Assembly (NCBI RefSeq): GCF_001640805.2
Contig: NC_066843.1
Coordinates: 12,194,036 to 12,258,035, forward strand
Length of the DNA stretch: 64,000 nt
Direction: 5' to 3'
Origin: Lates calcarifer
Taxonomy: Eukaryota > Chordata > Actinopteri > Centropomidae
Part shown: positions 41,884-54,033 of the stretch, piece by piece
How positions within the stretch are numbered: position 1 is the first letter of the stretch
How the letters are laid out: each line of letters opens with the position of its first letter
The notes under the pieces: model-generated
Told to the model about the DNA's origin: nothing
Seen by the model: the letters and a program-made list of their open reading frames with translations, nothing else
Database searches by the model: none
Translations under genes and position numbers: made by a program

Positions 41884-44800
41884 TAAAAACTGACAGGTAC
41901 ACAAACTGTGTTCTTCACAAGGCAGCTAATTCTTGTTCTTGGTTGGAGTTTAAAAAAATAATCTAAAACCAGTTTAACTGTAGGAATGTGCTGATATTAT
42001 GTTTATGCTGACACATAAGCGTATTGTTATTCAGCCAGAGTCTCTGGCAGGTTGTTGGTCAGGATTTTAGGGTTTTAAGATACCAGAGCTGTTGGTTTGT
42101 TCAATTGCCCTCAGCTTCTGGCCACATGATGAGCGCTCTGTAATCAGAGAGGAAGCCAAAACTACCAGCAGCAGCAGCATGATTGCTGTTCCTGTCTCCA
42201 AGCTTGTTGACCAGTAGGGTCAGTGATGTAATACATTTATATCATGAACCCAGGAGATCTATAATGTTAAGTAGAAGGCTATGTGTTACAGAGATGATAA
42301 CATAATGCATCGCTGTCTAGCCCATCAATCTAGTTTAATCTTCTTCCATTTGCTATTTGTTGTAAACTGTCCAGTGGATTGATCAGATTCAGAAATGTGG
42401 AGCCAGTAGTGAAGGAGCTCTTGTTGAGTGATAGAGTCTCTCAACAGTGCTGATTCACTTCACTCCATTAACAACAATGGCCACTCCTCTGCTTCTTCAG
42501 CAGTCGTTGTTCCCCTCATGACAAAGACAGTCTGTCCCCTCCCTGGCTCTCTGGGCTAGAGCTGGGCTGTTACCTTATGTGGCTTTGGTTAGCTCAGCCT
42601 GCTTCTCCACAGTGGGCCAAACACTGGGTTTTAATGCTTTTTCTGCTAAAGGAGAATGCAGGCGTTACAGGCTTATGTGAGTTTTGGCATTCAGGTTGTC
42701 TGTCTGGAAGTGTTCCACTGTGTTTCTGGGTCTGTTGCAGGCGCCCGAGCGGATTTGGTGATGTTTCCTGTTGATTCTCAGTGATTCTGTCTTGTGTTAT
42801 TTTAGTCAAATTCCCCCATAAAGCTGATGTTGTCAACTCTGAGAAGATGAATCTTGTGGTTAGCAGGGTCTAGAAACATTGGGGTCTGGGGTGGCTTTGT
42901 GGCTAATTGGATTAGCGTCCATATGGTATGACTCTGCAGCTTTGAAGCCTTACTCATGTTTTGTCATTTGTCTCTTGTGTTTCCCGTCTAGCTGCAATAT
43001 AATCTGTCGGCCAAAGAGTAAAAAAATAAAATAAAATGACAGCTGGTGCGTTACAGTCTGCCTCAGTTTTTTAATAAAATTCTTGCTCTATCCATCTGCC
43101 TCTTACCTTCCCAGGCGGGGCACCCACAGGGACCCTGTGCGGGGAGCCCTCGGCCCCACTGAGGCGGTGCCAGCAGCCTCTTCTCTTCCCCAAGAACCCT
43201 CAGCCGGAACTGACCACCATCCACAACTCTGGAGCAGCCTTGGTCTGGAACCAGAGACGAGAGGTACCTCTCATTTAGTCTGACAGTCGCTGTTTCCACA
43301 ACAGAGCCACAGCCTAGGTCAGGGCTGAAAAGCACATGGTCCTAGATTAAGTATAATTCTAAACAGTTCAGTGGAAAATTCAGTGGGGGATGGCTGACTT
43401 TTATCCATCTATTTGAAACCGACCCAGGATGTTGATTGATAGATATTCTCCACTGACATTTGTAGTCCCTGTGGAGGTTCGGTTTTTATTCTGGGAATGA
43501 GTCAGTTCTCACTGAAGACATGGGCTGAATTTTCTAATTGAGAAATTTGAATGAAGTATAAAGAAAGAGTGAAAAATGATACTAGTCATTAGCCAAGCAT
43601 CTGTTTGGTAAACAAAGACATGGCTTACCTACCAGAAATATATCATATCTGAAGAATCAGAAAGTAGTGGTGTCATGTATCGTTGGGAATGAGCTGACTG
43701 TGCTAAGAAGCTTCTATTAAAGCAATTAACTTCTGGGTGGTTCTCTGTAAGAATTATCTTTCTGTACATTATTTAATCTTTTGGTTTTGGGATATGAGGA
43801 AAGAAAAAAGTGTCTGTCATATCTGCCAGTAATGGAAATTTTTAAATGTTGTCCAGACTGCCTGTCACAAAGCAGAAGTAATAGGGTTCAGATTAAGGGA
43901 TACAGGAAGGGGTTTTTTGTGTATACAGGTGAAAACGTCACTTTGTTCAGTGAGGATATCTGATATTCTTGCCTCATGTTTTCACTGTAGGTCGAGAATG
44001 GCCAAGAACAAGCAAATGATGGTAAGTATCCTGACCTCTTCAGCAGTTTATAAAAAGGCTTTTAAGTTTCTGTCATACTTTCACTATGTCTAAACAGCAG
44101 TGCATGACTTAGATTATTCAGTGAATAGCTCCATGGTACACTATAACAGATAAGTTAATGCCACTCTCCTTCGCCTCTGAAAGATCAAATTGTGGTGACT
44201 GGTCTAATCCCATATGCTGCTGGCATACCATAGCTTTTTTTCTTAAAGATACAGTACAAATGCTGTCACTTTCTGAGTCATTATCACATGATCTCTTTGA
44301 TGTGGTTTTTCCCTGTCAGGATGGCGTGATGGTCTATAGTCAGACAGCTGTTCTTTGATGGCAGGCATCACTTAGTATGAAAAGCTTTTTATTAACCTCC
44401 AGGTGCATGTTTGTGAGAGAGTGGCTGGCTCCTGAGATAATGGAGGGTTTGACCACACATAGCTATGAACATTCAGAAATCAAAGCTCACTTATTTGCTC
44501 TGCTTTTGAATGTGATGGGAATGTGCGTTAACGAGAGTGTTATGTGTATTAATATTTATACATTATCAAAAACTTTTTGAGCACTTCAGTAAGTTTGTTA
44601 ACACAGTGTCATTAGTGATTTGTTTCTCCCCATATTTATTAGAAACAAATCTCTCACACAGAATGGGTCAGCCAGGAGTAGACAGTTTGAAGTAGACAGG
44701 ACTGTGTTGCCTTGCTCAAGCACAGTGTCTAAATATGTGAGCTTCACCAGGCTGTGCAGTCCTAATATCTGTGGCAACAGTCTTATGAACCTATAATTAA

Positions 44801-46324
44801 TGCAGCTGTCACAGCAGCCCCTCCACCCCCCTTGGTGTCAAGCAGAGAGTATCTGGGGGTTAAGTGTCCTTTCTGCCTAAAAAAAGATTTTAAAATCAGC
44901 TCAAAATATAAAGCATTGCCCTTATTTGTGACATTTAAGTTAAAAATCCCGTTCAGTGTGCAAATTCTACAGCAATTCAGGCACTAATGGACAACAAGAG
45001 CCCACTGCTTTAGCACGGTGATTCTGTTACAGATCTGGCTAACCTCACTTGCGTATTCTTGCCTACAAAGCCAAACCACAGTAACTACATATCAAGTCAA
45101 AACTTAGTTAAGACCGAGCCTGGCTTGTTGACATTAGTTTCAAATAAAAAATTGCAGTTTTCATTTTAAAGGACCAGTGTGTAGGATTTAGTGGCATCTA
45201 GTGGTGAGGTTGCAGATTGCAACCAACTGAATATCCTTCCCCTTCCCCTACTCTTCACATTTGTGAAAGGCCCTCAGTGCCCTCTTTAGTGCCAGGGTTT
45301 AGTTTGTCCATTCTGGGCTACTCTAGAAACATAGCAACATGGCAGGTTCTGAGGAAGAGGTCATGCTCCCTAATTAAATATGAAGGGCTCATTATAAGCT
45401 AATGCAAACACTACAAATTTAAGTTTCAGGTGATTATACACTAATGAAGACGTAATTATGAATATTACACTCCAGTTCTGCCAATAGATAAACCTAAATC
45501 ATATCACTGGTCTATATAAGTTCAAAGAAAAATGCTTGTTAAATTTTCTGTTACTACAAAACACATCAAGAACCAAACCAGTCAAAGTAAGACAGCTAAA
45601 TCCAGTAACAGTCTTGCTACAGCTTAATTTATTTCATTTTTACCCCCTAGCAGATTCCTGTAATTGAAATCCTATCAAGTTCGATGAACAAACATTTTGC
45701 GATTTAGTTAAGTATCCCACTTAAGTATAGTAATAGCAAAATGTGGCAACAGGAAACAAAAACAGCTTAACTACTGCTAAAATGCAACTCGCTTAGTGTA
45801 GCAAGCTAGCAGTAAGTGCTGCCTCAGCTTTTGATTCTAGTGGAATTCATATTTTGGGGGTTAAACTACTTATAGGTCATAAATTTATATTTATTTAATT
45901 GTAAATTAATGTATTATATTGATGACAAGATAATTATTAACAAATAGTAGACAGTCTACCAATTTAGTCTTTTTAGGGCAGTACCCCTGAGGACACTTTA
46001 ACCTCCAAGCACAGCGTGTTTTACCAGATGATAACATGCTGTTACACTGTGTAATTATTAAATGCATTCCAGATTTTGTAAGCTGTTTGGCTTTGATCAC
46101 ATGTAGCATCATCCAGAAATCGTTTGCAGTTGTATTCTGCTAAATAACCATGTTGTCTTTTTGTTGCGTCTGTAGAGTGTCCTGACGATGTGGAGGTGGA
46201 GCAAGAGGAGCAAGATCAGCAGAAGGAGACGCCACAGCCCTCTGCCCCGTCGGGAGGTGCCAACGCCGCTGCAGGTGGCAAAAGAAACCCACCCGGTGGC
46301 AAATCCAGCCTCATCCTGGGTTGA
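37269..46324 (+). CDS. jpt1: Jupiter microtubule-associated homolog 1 (JPT1/HN1)
   Basis: Five exons: 37269-37324, 39785-39927, 43115-43263, 43991-44021 and 46176-46324. Phases are consistent and give 175 residues (human 154). JPT1 is a small, disordered, phosphorylated protein linked to microtubules and the cell cycle. The family start [19 protein letters not shown] and the motif RVLRPPGG followed by FSFGTDDE and [10 protein letters not shown] are clear. The C-terminal family signature [13 protein letters not shown] precedes the TGA at 46322. Exons 3-4 ([15 protein letters not shown] onward and [11 protein letters not shown]) are the variable middle and account for the extra length. Poly(A) signal AATAAA is at 46707-46712. 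Introns 1 (2.5 kb) and 2 (3.2 kb) hold no further recognisable exons. Confidence 0.93.
37325..39784 (+). other. jpt1: jpt1 intron 1
   Basis: About 2.5 kb; the open frames at 38881-39233 lie on unspliced text and show no family features. No RNA gene or repeat of note apart from a T-run before the exon 2 acceptor. Confidence 0.5.
39928..43114 (+). other. jpt1: jpt1 intron 2
   Basis: About 3.2 kb without a supported exon. It contains a CA/TA microsatellite at 41829-41885 and otherwise ordinary AT-rich intron sequence. Confidence 0.5.
41829..41885 (+). repeat. (CA)n/(TA)n microsatellite
   Basis: CA units followed by about 20 TA units in jpt1 intron 2. Confidence 0.95.
45168..45512. mobile_element. 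Non-autonomous fish element, family D (jpt1 intron 4)
   Basis: Starts aaaggaccagtgtgtaggat then ttagtggcatctagtggtga and ends taaacctaaatcatatcact followed by ggtc. The ends are imperfect inverted repeats (gaccagtg...taggattta against gaccagtg...atgatttaggttta). This 'ggaccagtgtgtaggattta' element is abundant in percomorph genomes. It has no open frame of its own. Confidence 0.7.
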
Positions 46325-46706
46325 GACCACTTGCTTTTTTTTTTCATTCGAACGCTTTTTTTTTTATTTTTTAAAGATAAATAACCCCACCACTCTGTTC
46401 CTCCTCATCAACATGTCACCTTCTTCCCTACTTCACATGCACTCATGCTGTCACGTCCATGGACATCCCGTGTCCTCGCCCTCCACCCTCAAACCTTTTG
46501 TTTTGATCCTTTTTTCTATTAAAAGAAGAAAACTGTTGACAAAAGCACTTTATGTATCTCCCCCCCCCCTTCCATTTCAGCCCATCCTGTAGTGCATCGC
46601 GCCTGCTGGGAAAGGCATGACGTTTAGCTTGTCTCTCATTCTTCCCTGTTGTAAATGGTAAAGAAAAAAATAATAAAAAAGATTTGATGCGTGGATTTCT
46701 AAATAC

Positions 46707-46712
46707 AATAAA
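46707..46712 (+). terminator. jpt1: Poly(A) signal of jpt1
   Basis: AATAAA about 380 bp downstream of the jpt1 stop codon, followed by a TGAT/T-rich stretch. Confidence 0.65.
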
Positions 46713-46739
46713 GATTGATATGAATTTGCTGGGGCTGAT

Positions 46740-48243
46740 TCTCTCTTTTTTTTAATGTTGTACTCGTCACATAATGTAGATAAAGGAACCTAAAGTATGA
46801 AAATATAGACATGAAAAAATTCCCTTTCAGTTTCCATGTACATAAATGGCTCCACACATTGTGCTGAACATTATTTATGCACAGTGAGATGGAGTCTGAA
46901 GACTGCGGCCGTTGAGAGCAGAGACAGGCTCAGTGACTGGAAATCTGCCCAGTCAAAGTAATCATAAAAGCTGAAGCCAATTCTGTCAAAAAAGAAACTG
47001 CCCTATCTTTTCATGACATCATACACTGGTTATTTGGCTCTCTGTACAGTCTTTCTGATTTAAGAAAGGAGATGCATGTTTTTTTTTTTTTCAAACTTGG
47101 AAGTTAGTTTTTTTTTTTTTTTAAACAAAAGTCAGACTCAAAAGGTGAAATGTGATTCATGCAAGATGTAATGTTACTTACGAAACATTACCTTTGATAG
47201 CACTCCTACAGAGATTGCTTTATTTGGGAATGCCTGTCTTAATCTGAGCACTTTGCCTCCTTAAGCACCATTAGGCACATACAAAGGGGATTCAGTACAC
47301 TAATATTTCCTTAGCAGTTCATGTTGGGTTGAGTTCTGTTAGACCTGTTAGACTTAAAGTTAGAAATAGTAGCTTTAATAAGTTCATTTTGAACACTACA
47401 CACACTACGTAAGTGGTGGTGAACTGTGTCTGTAGGCAGTTAGATCTTCTACAGCTCTTTAACAAATGAGTAACCAACCAAATTTGGAAGTTACAGTTCA
47501 GTACTACTGTACTTTGCTCTGCCCTTGCTGTGAACTACAAAAGGGACATTTGAGATATTGCCTATAGTCAATGTATTTATACTGTAGGTATCACCCATCT
47601 TGTTGCATGTATTCAACTGATACAGCTAGAGAGACAGGAGTAATGGTTCCACATCCTGAAGTTAATATATGCCCATTTAAGAGCATGGAGGCTGTAATAA
47701 CAAAATTGAGAGGTCACTGGTAATAGTAACAGCCAGTACATACAGTAAATGCCTAAATTTGACCCATGAAGTCACCATTACATTTTTCAAGACTTCAGTT
47801 CAGTCTTCAAATTAATAAACTGAGTTCAAACAAGATTTATTTTACCTCACATATTGGTGTAAAATACAAGGGGGCTCACAATACAGCTTAACAGTAGATT
47901 TACCTACATCTATGAAGATCACTTCTAAGTCATCTTGTCTTTGCTTCATTACTTTAATGTGAATGGCTATATATTGACTTGATGACTCTGTAAGCCTCTT
48001 ACAGTTCAGCCGAAGTGAGTGGGTGAGTTCTGTAAAACTAAGCCATGGCAAATCTTATCTTCAGTGATTCAAGGTTTTTATCGGCTACAGCACACACAGG
48101 GAATCACAGCAATGAATAATTTGACAGGTTGTGCTGATCCAGACCATCTGAGTTTAGTATTTTTCTGTAAGTTTTCATGTTGTCTCACTTCGGGTTCAAC
48201 CAAACGGTATCTTTAAAATATGTTTTTTCTTTCCGCTTCCCAG
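46740..48243. other. Intergenic region after jpt1
   Basis: AT-rich, with T-runs at 47079-47092 and 47109-47122. No gene or RNA is supported. Confidence 0.5.
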
Positions 48244-48431
48244 GCTACAACTCGAGTTCCTTCAGAGCCAAACCCTGAGCGGCCCGTGAAGAGTGCTGTG
48301 GCACAGCGGTGTGTTTCAGTCCTCATCTGCCGTGAAAGGCATGCAGAGGTCAGTCAAGATCAGGAAAAGAACTTCCTGCCCTGGAGAAATGCCAGGATGT
48401 CGGAGAGTAGTCAATGAAGGCTTGTTTTCTG
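48244..48431 (+). other. Orphan exon-like segment
   Basis: A good acceptor (ttctttccgcttcccag) precedes 48244, and a consensus donor (gtaagtgc) follows 48431. The segment is more GC-rich than its surroundings. One frame is open for about 57 codons (ATTRVPSEPNPERPVKSAVA ...) to TGA at 48415-48417. It fits no neighbour: it is 1.9 kb past the jpt1 stop and far upstream of the CD7-like gene. It could be an exon of a non-coding or alternatively terminated transcript. I do not recognise the peptide. Confidence 0.3.
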
Positions 48432-48551
48432 TAAGTGCTGTACCCACAGAAGTAAAGTCCTGAGCCTTTTATTATTACCTTAAGACACATAGTCAGCCTG
48501 GATCTCTGGTGCTTTCCTCAGTCTGCTCCTGCTGTACATATGGCCAGCAGA

Positions 48552-48902
48552 GGAAGGTAACCAAGTATGTTTACTCAATTACTGTACATAAGAGAAAACA
48601 TGAGGCACTTTTACTTCATTTGAGTGTTTTTTATGCCATTTTATACATTTACTGAATTTGCAGATAAAGATTTACAATAGTACAATTAGCCCTACTGCAG
48701 CTGGCTACAATATTAAAATGCTGCATTTATGGACAAACCTGTTCTTGCTGCTTAGTGAGTAACTTTACTTTTATTCTTTTGCTTAATTTTGCTGATAATA
48801 CAGTCTGTATGCTGCAGTTTTACTTGCAGCTGGAGTGTTATTAAATTGTGCTTTGCTACTTCTACTTATGTAAAAGAGCTGGATGCTTCTTTCACCACTT
48901 TG
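48552..48902. mobile_element. Non-autonomous fish element, family C copy 2
   Basis: Begins gaggaaggtaaccaagtatg, tttactcaattactgtac and ends tgctacttctacttatgtaa, aagagctggatgcttctttc, accact. It is a diverged copy of the element at 14203-14699, with the same 'tttactcaa-tactgtac' start and 'gtaaaa-gat/ct-tactt' end. Confidence 0.6.
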
Positions 48903-51101
48903 GAAATATGCAAACACGTGAGAAATGAGTCAATGGTTTTAGCCAGTGTTTGTTTGTTGACATTTGCATTACTGGGCTGTAGCAAACAAATGCAACTGTG
49001 CAGTTTGCTCGTCCTGCAGGAGCTAATCAGTAAAACCACATTAGAAACAGACTCTCTCCTCTATCCCCCTCTATGATCCTACTAATCTTTCTAAAAAGAA
49101 GGGAGATTACCATTTTCCTCCCCCATGGCCATATGCTAAGTTATTTAACCAATGTCTGTGATGAATGTTTAAGCGTCCTGGCTCATTTGCAACTTCAGTG
49201 TATTGACAGGGTCATTATACCACGTGCACTCCAGATGAGGCCATGTGTGTCCCCAGAGATCTCTGAAGAGGAAAAGGATATGTGAGTGTGGAAAGGAGTT
49301 GGGGGAAATGAGATGAGTCATCTCTGAGTGGCATGGCGAACAATCAGTCAATCAATACTCCCTATTCAGTGATGCTGCACTGACTCAGCAACCACTCAAG
49401 GCAGAATCAAGAGAATCACAGGAAATCAGCTGTTAAATATACTGCTCAGGATCCCAACACAATGCAGGGCTAAATATACTGTATGTCTGAATTCATGAAA
49501 GAACTTAAATAATCTTCCATTCTATTTTTTGTTGTGTCTTCCTGTCTTCTCTGTAACTAAAGACAGATCCTCCTGATTATCCTGCAGCCTCAGAAATGTA
49601 ACGCCTCCCACCCACCAGGACCACTAAACAGGAAGCGCTGGCTGGCAAATGAACAGGGCTGTTTCCGTAGTGACAAAGAGATCGTAAAAAAAAAAAAAAA
49701 AGCCCTCCTGCTCCAGATCACATTGTACCTCCTTAACTGGATGAGACTGGAGGAAGGGAACTAATCGAGGGAAGAACAGGGGGGATGGACAGGGACCTTT
49801 TTTTAATTCTGTCCCAGAGGGCAGTCGGGTGTGGGTCTATTCTTTTTTCCAATTTGTCTCCAAAGACTGTGAAAGCCTGTATTGACGTTATTGATGTTCA
49901 CAATTCTCACAGGACCAAGACAACTTAATGCAGTTTGAGGTCATTTCAGCTTCAGACTACTTTGGTCATCATCTTGTATGTAGCTCTGTACTTGTCAGCA
50001 ATAGGTACATGATTGTGATTATATTGTGTCATCAATCCCCCAACTCTCCTTGGACAATATGCTTGGATATTTTTTCAATACCACTTCTATGCTGTATTTT
50101 ATTCAGGTCTTCCTCACTTTCTGCTCTACACTAGTAGTTGAGTTTGGGGGTTTCTCATGTGCCTGACTGAATTTCACAGTCCATGTGGTTGTTAAATCAC
50201 AGGCCTGTACACCTGGGTTTACCTCAAACCACCTCCCCTAACTTGCAGCATTGGACACAATCAGGAACTGATAGAACTCCACCATTCAGACCTTTTCCCT
50301 CCAAACCAGTGTGTGTGTGTGTGTGTGTGTGTGTGCATGGACAACAAAGAAAGGACCAATGTGAGTTAAAAGATGAGCATTTTAACCTTATCATTTACTT
50401 TACTTGGTTAATATTTCATGGATGTTGACATTTCAAGGCTGGTTTGACTATTTAATAGACTGTTTGGTGTTACATCATGTTAGATTCCTGTGTTAACCTG
50501 AGGATAACCAAAATGCCAAGATTGTGGATTCATTAATGACATAAGGGGAAATAATGATAACGTGATTTCATTCATTCATTCAATTCTATGTTTACAACTG
50601 ACATTCTAGTTTGTAATATAATTACTGACATGTTTCCTTTTCCGTTTAAGTTCATCTTAATCCTTCAGTCACATTTTATATGCATTTACTATTCTTTATT
50701 TTGTAATTAAACTGAACTACATTCTACAAAACAACAACAACAACAAAATAGTATTGTTTTATGTCATATCTGGACATAAACTAAGCAAGCAATGTAGTTT
50801 ATATCCCATTAAAGTTTAAATATAGCATTGACTGACATTGCATCTGTTGCTGTGTGTGTTTTTCTTTTTAGTATATCCGTGTATCCACTTATAACTTATA
50901 TCAGTAACACTTTACTTTAACCCTCTGTACTAAGCATTCAAAAGCACCATATAAATATTGAGTGGATTATAACAACTATAATATAGTTTAAAGGACATTT
51001 GTTTATTATGATACATAAATTCCTGTAAAAATCCTGTTCTTCTTGGCATGGTGGAACTATCCACTGTGAATAGTTTACACTGAGACATGTTTATTCTTCA
51101 G

Positions 51102-51115
51102 CCACTAGGGGGCAC
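51102..51115 (+). promoter_or_regulatory. CTCF-like motif
   Basis: The sequence ccactagggggcac matches the core of the vertebrate CTCF consensus (CCAC-AGGGGGCGC class) except for one base. It lies between the housekeeping cluster and the immune-type CD7-like gene, a plausible insulator position. Confidence 0.4.
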
Positions 51116-51455
51116 TGTAAAACAGTGAACTCTGCTAACAGTGACCTTTAGTGGAATATGCACTGACACTGTGTCTCTATAGTGCAAGCTCTCTAAGACA
51201 TATCAACTAATGATAATGCCTTTCAGTGAGTTGTTTTTTGTTTTTTTCTGTTTTTTCAGATTAGAACTGCCAGTTTCATATTGCACTGTACTGGATTTTA
51301 CAAGTTAGCGGTCTCATTCACACGTGCACACAGGACGATCACATGTTGTTTGTGCCCTTTTGGATTTTAAAAAAATCCTGATGTGAAAGCAAAACCACTG
51401 TCTAACACTTCTGGTTGGGAATTTATTTTTCATGTGTAACTTACATTACTGCCAG

Positions 51456-51477
51456 TGTCAGCATGTCTGCTGTCTGG
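51456..51477 (+). pseudogene. Remnant of a second CD7-like signal-peptide exon
   Basis: The 22 bases tgtcagcatgtctgctgtct followed by gg are identical to the start-codon region of the CD7-like gene at 52438-52459. A similar tgtgtaac lies upstream in both. Similarity ends right after the first codons (MSAVW), so this is a broken duplicate. Confidence 0.6.
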
Positions 51478-51570
51478 GCTTTTAAATTTGTTTTATAGAA
51501 CTGAATATTGTTTTATGCTGTAGCTGAAGATGCACTGAGCCAGTGAGGTGGTTTCTGTTTTAGAGAAGGG

Positions 51571-52186
<616 letters not shown>

Positions 52187-52329
52187 GTTTTAGAGAAGGG
52201 CAAAAACAATTAATGTTAACATTCACCGCCCATATGAATGGTTCAATCAGAGTTAGGCTGTTTTTATGAATCTAGTATTATCACATGACAATAAGCTATC
52301 TCCCTGAAAAGGCTGACATCTTCTCACCC

Positions 52330-52444
52330 ACATCAGACACTACGGGTCACGTGTTGCTGTTTGAATATGTGGGTGAAAACTAACACACACTTCCTACTGC
52401 AGAGTTAGAACTCCAGTCATCTTTGTGTAACAGTCACTGTCAGC
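52330..52444 (+). promoter_or_regulatory. Probable promoter of the CD7-like gene
   Basis: An E-box CACGTG at 52348-52353 and an ETS/PU.1-type CACTTCCT at 52388-52395 lie 50-100 bp before the start codon. No TATA box is evident. ETS sites close to the start are common in lymphoid and myeloid genes. Confidence 0.4.
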
Positions 52445-53986
52445 ATGTCTGCTGTCTGGCTAAAGCTTATAACCATCCTTTGTCTCTCCTGCACAGCCCA
52501 GGGTGACCCAGGTAAGGCTGATGACATGTGTAATGACAAATAATGAAACACATTTTTTCTTAAGCAATTACAGTAATGTAAGGCAGGATTAATTCATAAA
52601 GCTTATGACTGTGCTATTTGTTATTTCTGTTTATATATGTAGGAAACGGTGGGGTGGTGTGGAGTGAAGTTGGACAAGCCATTACCATCCAGTGCCAGTC
52701 CTCTGAAACACTCCAAGACAGCCTGACTTTGACGAAGGGACTCAATGAGGAGGTTGAAGCTGTTTTTGTGGACCGTACAACACAAAACTTTAAAATTGCT
52801 GATCCATTCAAAGGCAGACTTCAGTTAAATAACCGATTTCCTACAGTGGACATTCGCATCAAGAACTTGACCTCTAATGACACTGGACCCTACTGGTGTG
52901 TGTACAAAAGGTTTGACACGCAATCCGCTCAGATCATAACATCAAAAGGCCAAGGATCTGTGCTCCTGGTGGTGACAGGTGAGCCTCATCTGTTTAATTA
53001 TTTTGCAAAATTAAAACCCATTGAGCTCCACATGGACCTCGTCATTATTCAACTGGACACATTTTCTCCTAAATACCATTTTAAGGAGTGCAATGTGTGA
53101 ATTATATCATAGTTGAACAGTGCAATGTAACAATAAGCTACTGCTATAAGTAATTCGAAATGGACAAAAAAATATTTTCAGTAATTACAGTCTGTTTACT
53201 GTATATTCCACTTCTGCAACCACCTAATTTAAATAAAAGGTATAAAGAGTTTCACACCATCTTCAAAGCTGTCAACAGAAACAGTCTACTTCTGGTTTTT
53301 GTGGGCAGAATTGGGGCTGGTGGTGGTGGTACGAAAAAGAAAGGGGACATTAGGTTACTTTTTTCAAAATAAAATGATCTACCTACCTATCGTCATTAAT
53401 AGAATACTTAATTTACAGTAAACTAATAAAACAAATGGTTTCACTTTCTTCTTTTTGGCCAAAACTAAACATCCAGAGAGCCTCTACACTGTCCATCACC
53501 AAACAGTGTAGTCCATGAGGTGGAAATCAACCTGTTAGCTTAGTTCCTCTTCATATCCTCACAGCAAATTCTGAGTCTTTACATTTCTCCTCTCTTAGCA
53601 GACATTTTATCAGTCATAGCAGGCAAACCTTTAGCAAAGTATTCTTACTAAATCTGTTGTCCCTGCTTCTGCCTGATGGCCCTGCCCAACAGATGCAGCT
53701 TCAGCAGCCCTGTCTCCCCGTCCCCATAACTCCAATGAACCGGCCTTACTCCCAGGTGAGCAGCATCCTGTTGAATGACATGTTGCTTGGCAGAATTGCG
53801 GGGGAACTAAAAAGAAAAATGATTAAATCCTTTTCAATGATAAGAATGCAAATACTGTTATTATTTTGCCACATAATGATCACTCTGTGAAAACAGAACA
53901 GCCTATGGCCATGTTATACCTATCATCACACACACGTATATATATATATATATATATATATACGTGTGTGTGTGATGATATATATA

Positions 53987-54033
<47 letters not shown>

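Larger units (their letters stand above)
48903..51570. other. Intergenic region left of the CD7-like locus
   Basis: No supported gene. It includes a poly(A) run at 49686-49702, a (GT)n tract at 50311-50334, a CTCF-like site at 51102-51115 and a short remnant of the CD7-like signal exon at 51456-51477. Confidence 0.5.

Noticed and set aside
46188..46592. 134-residue plus-strand frame across the last jpt1 exon
   Set aside because: Out of frame with the family C-terminus [13 protein letters not shown]; a shadow of jpt1 exon 5 plus 3' UTR.
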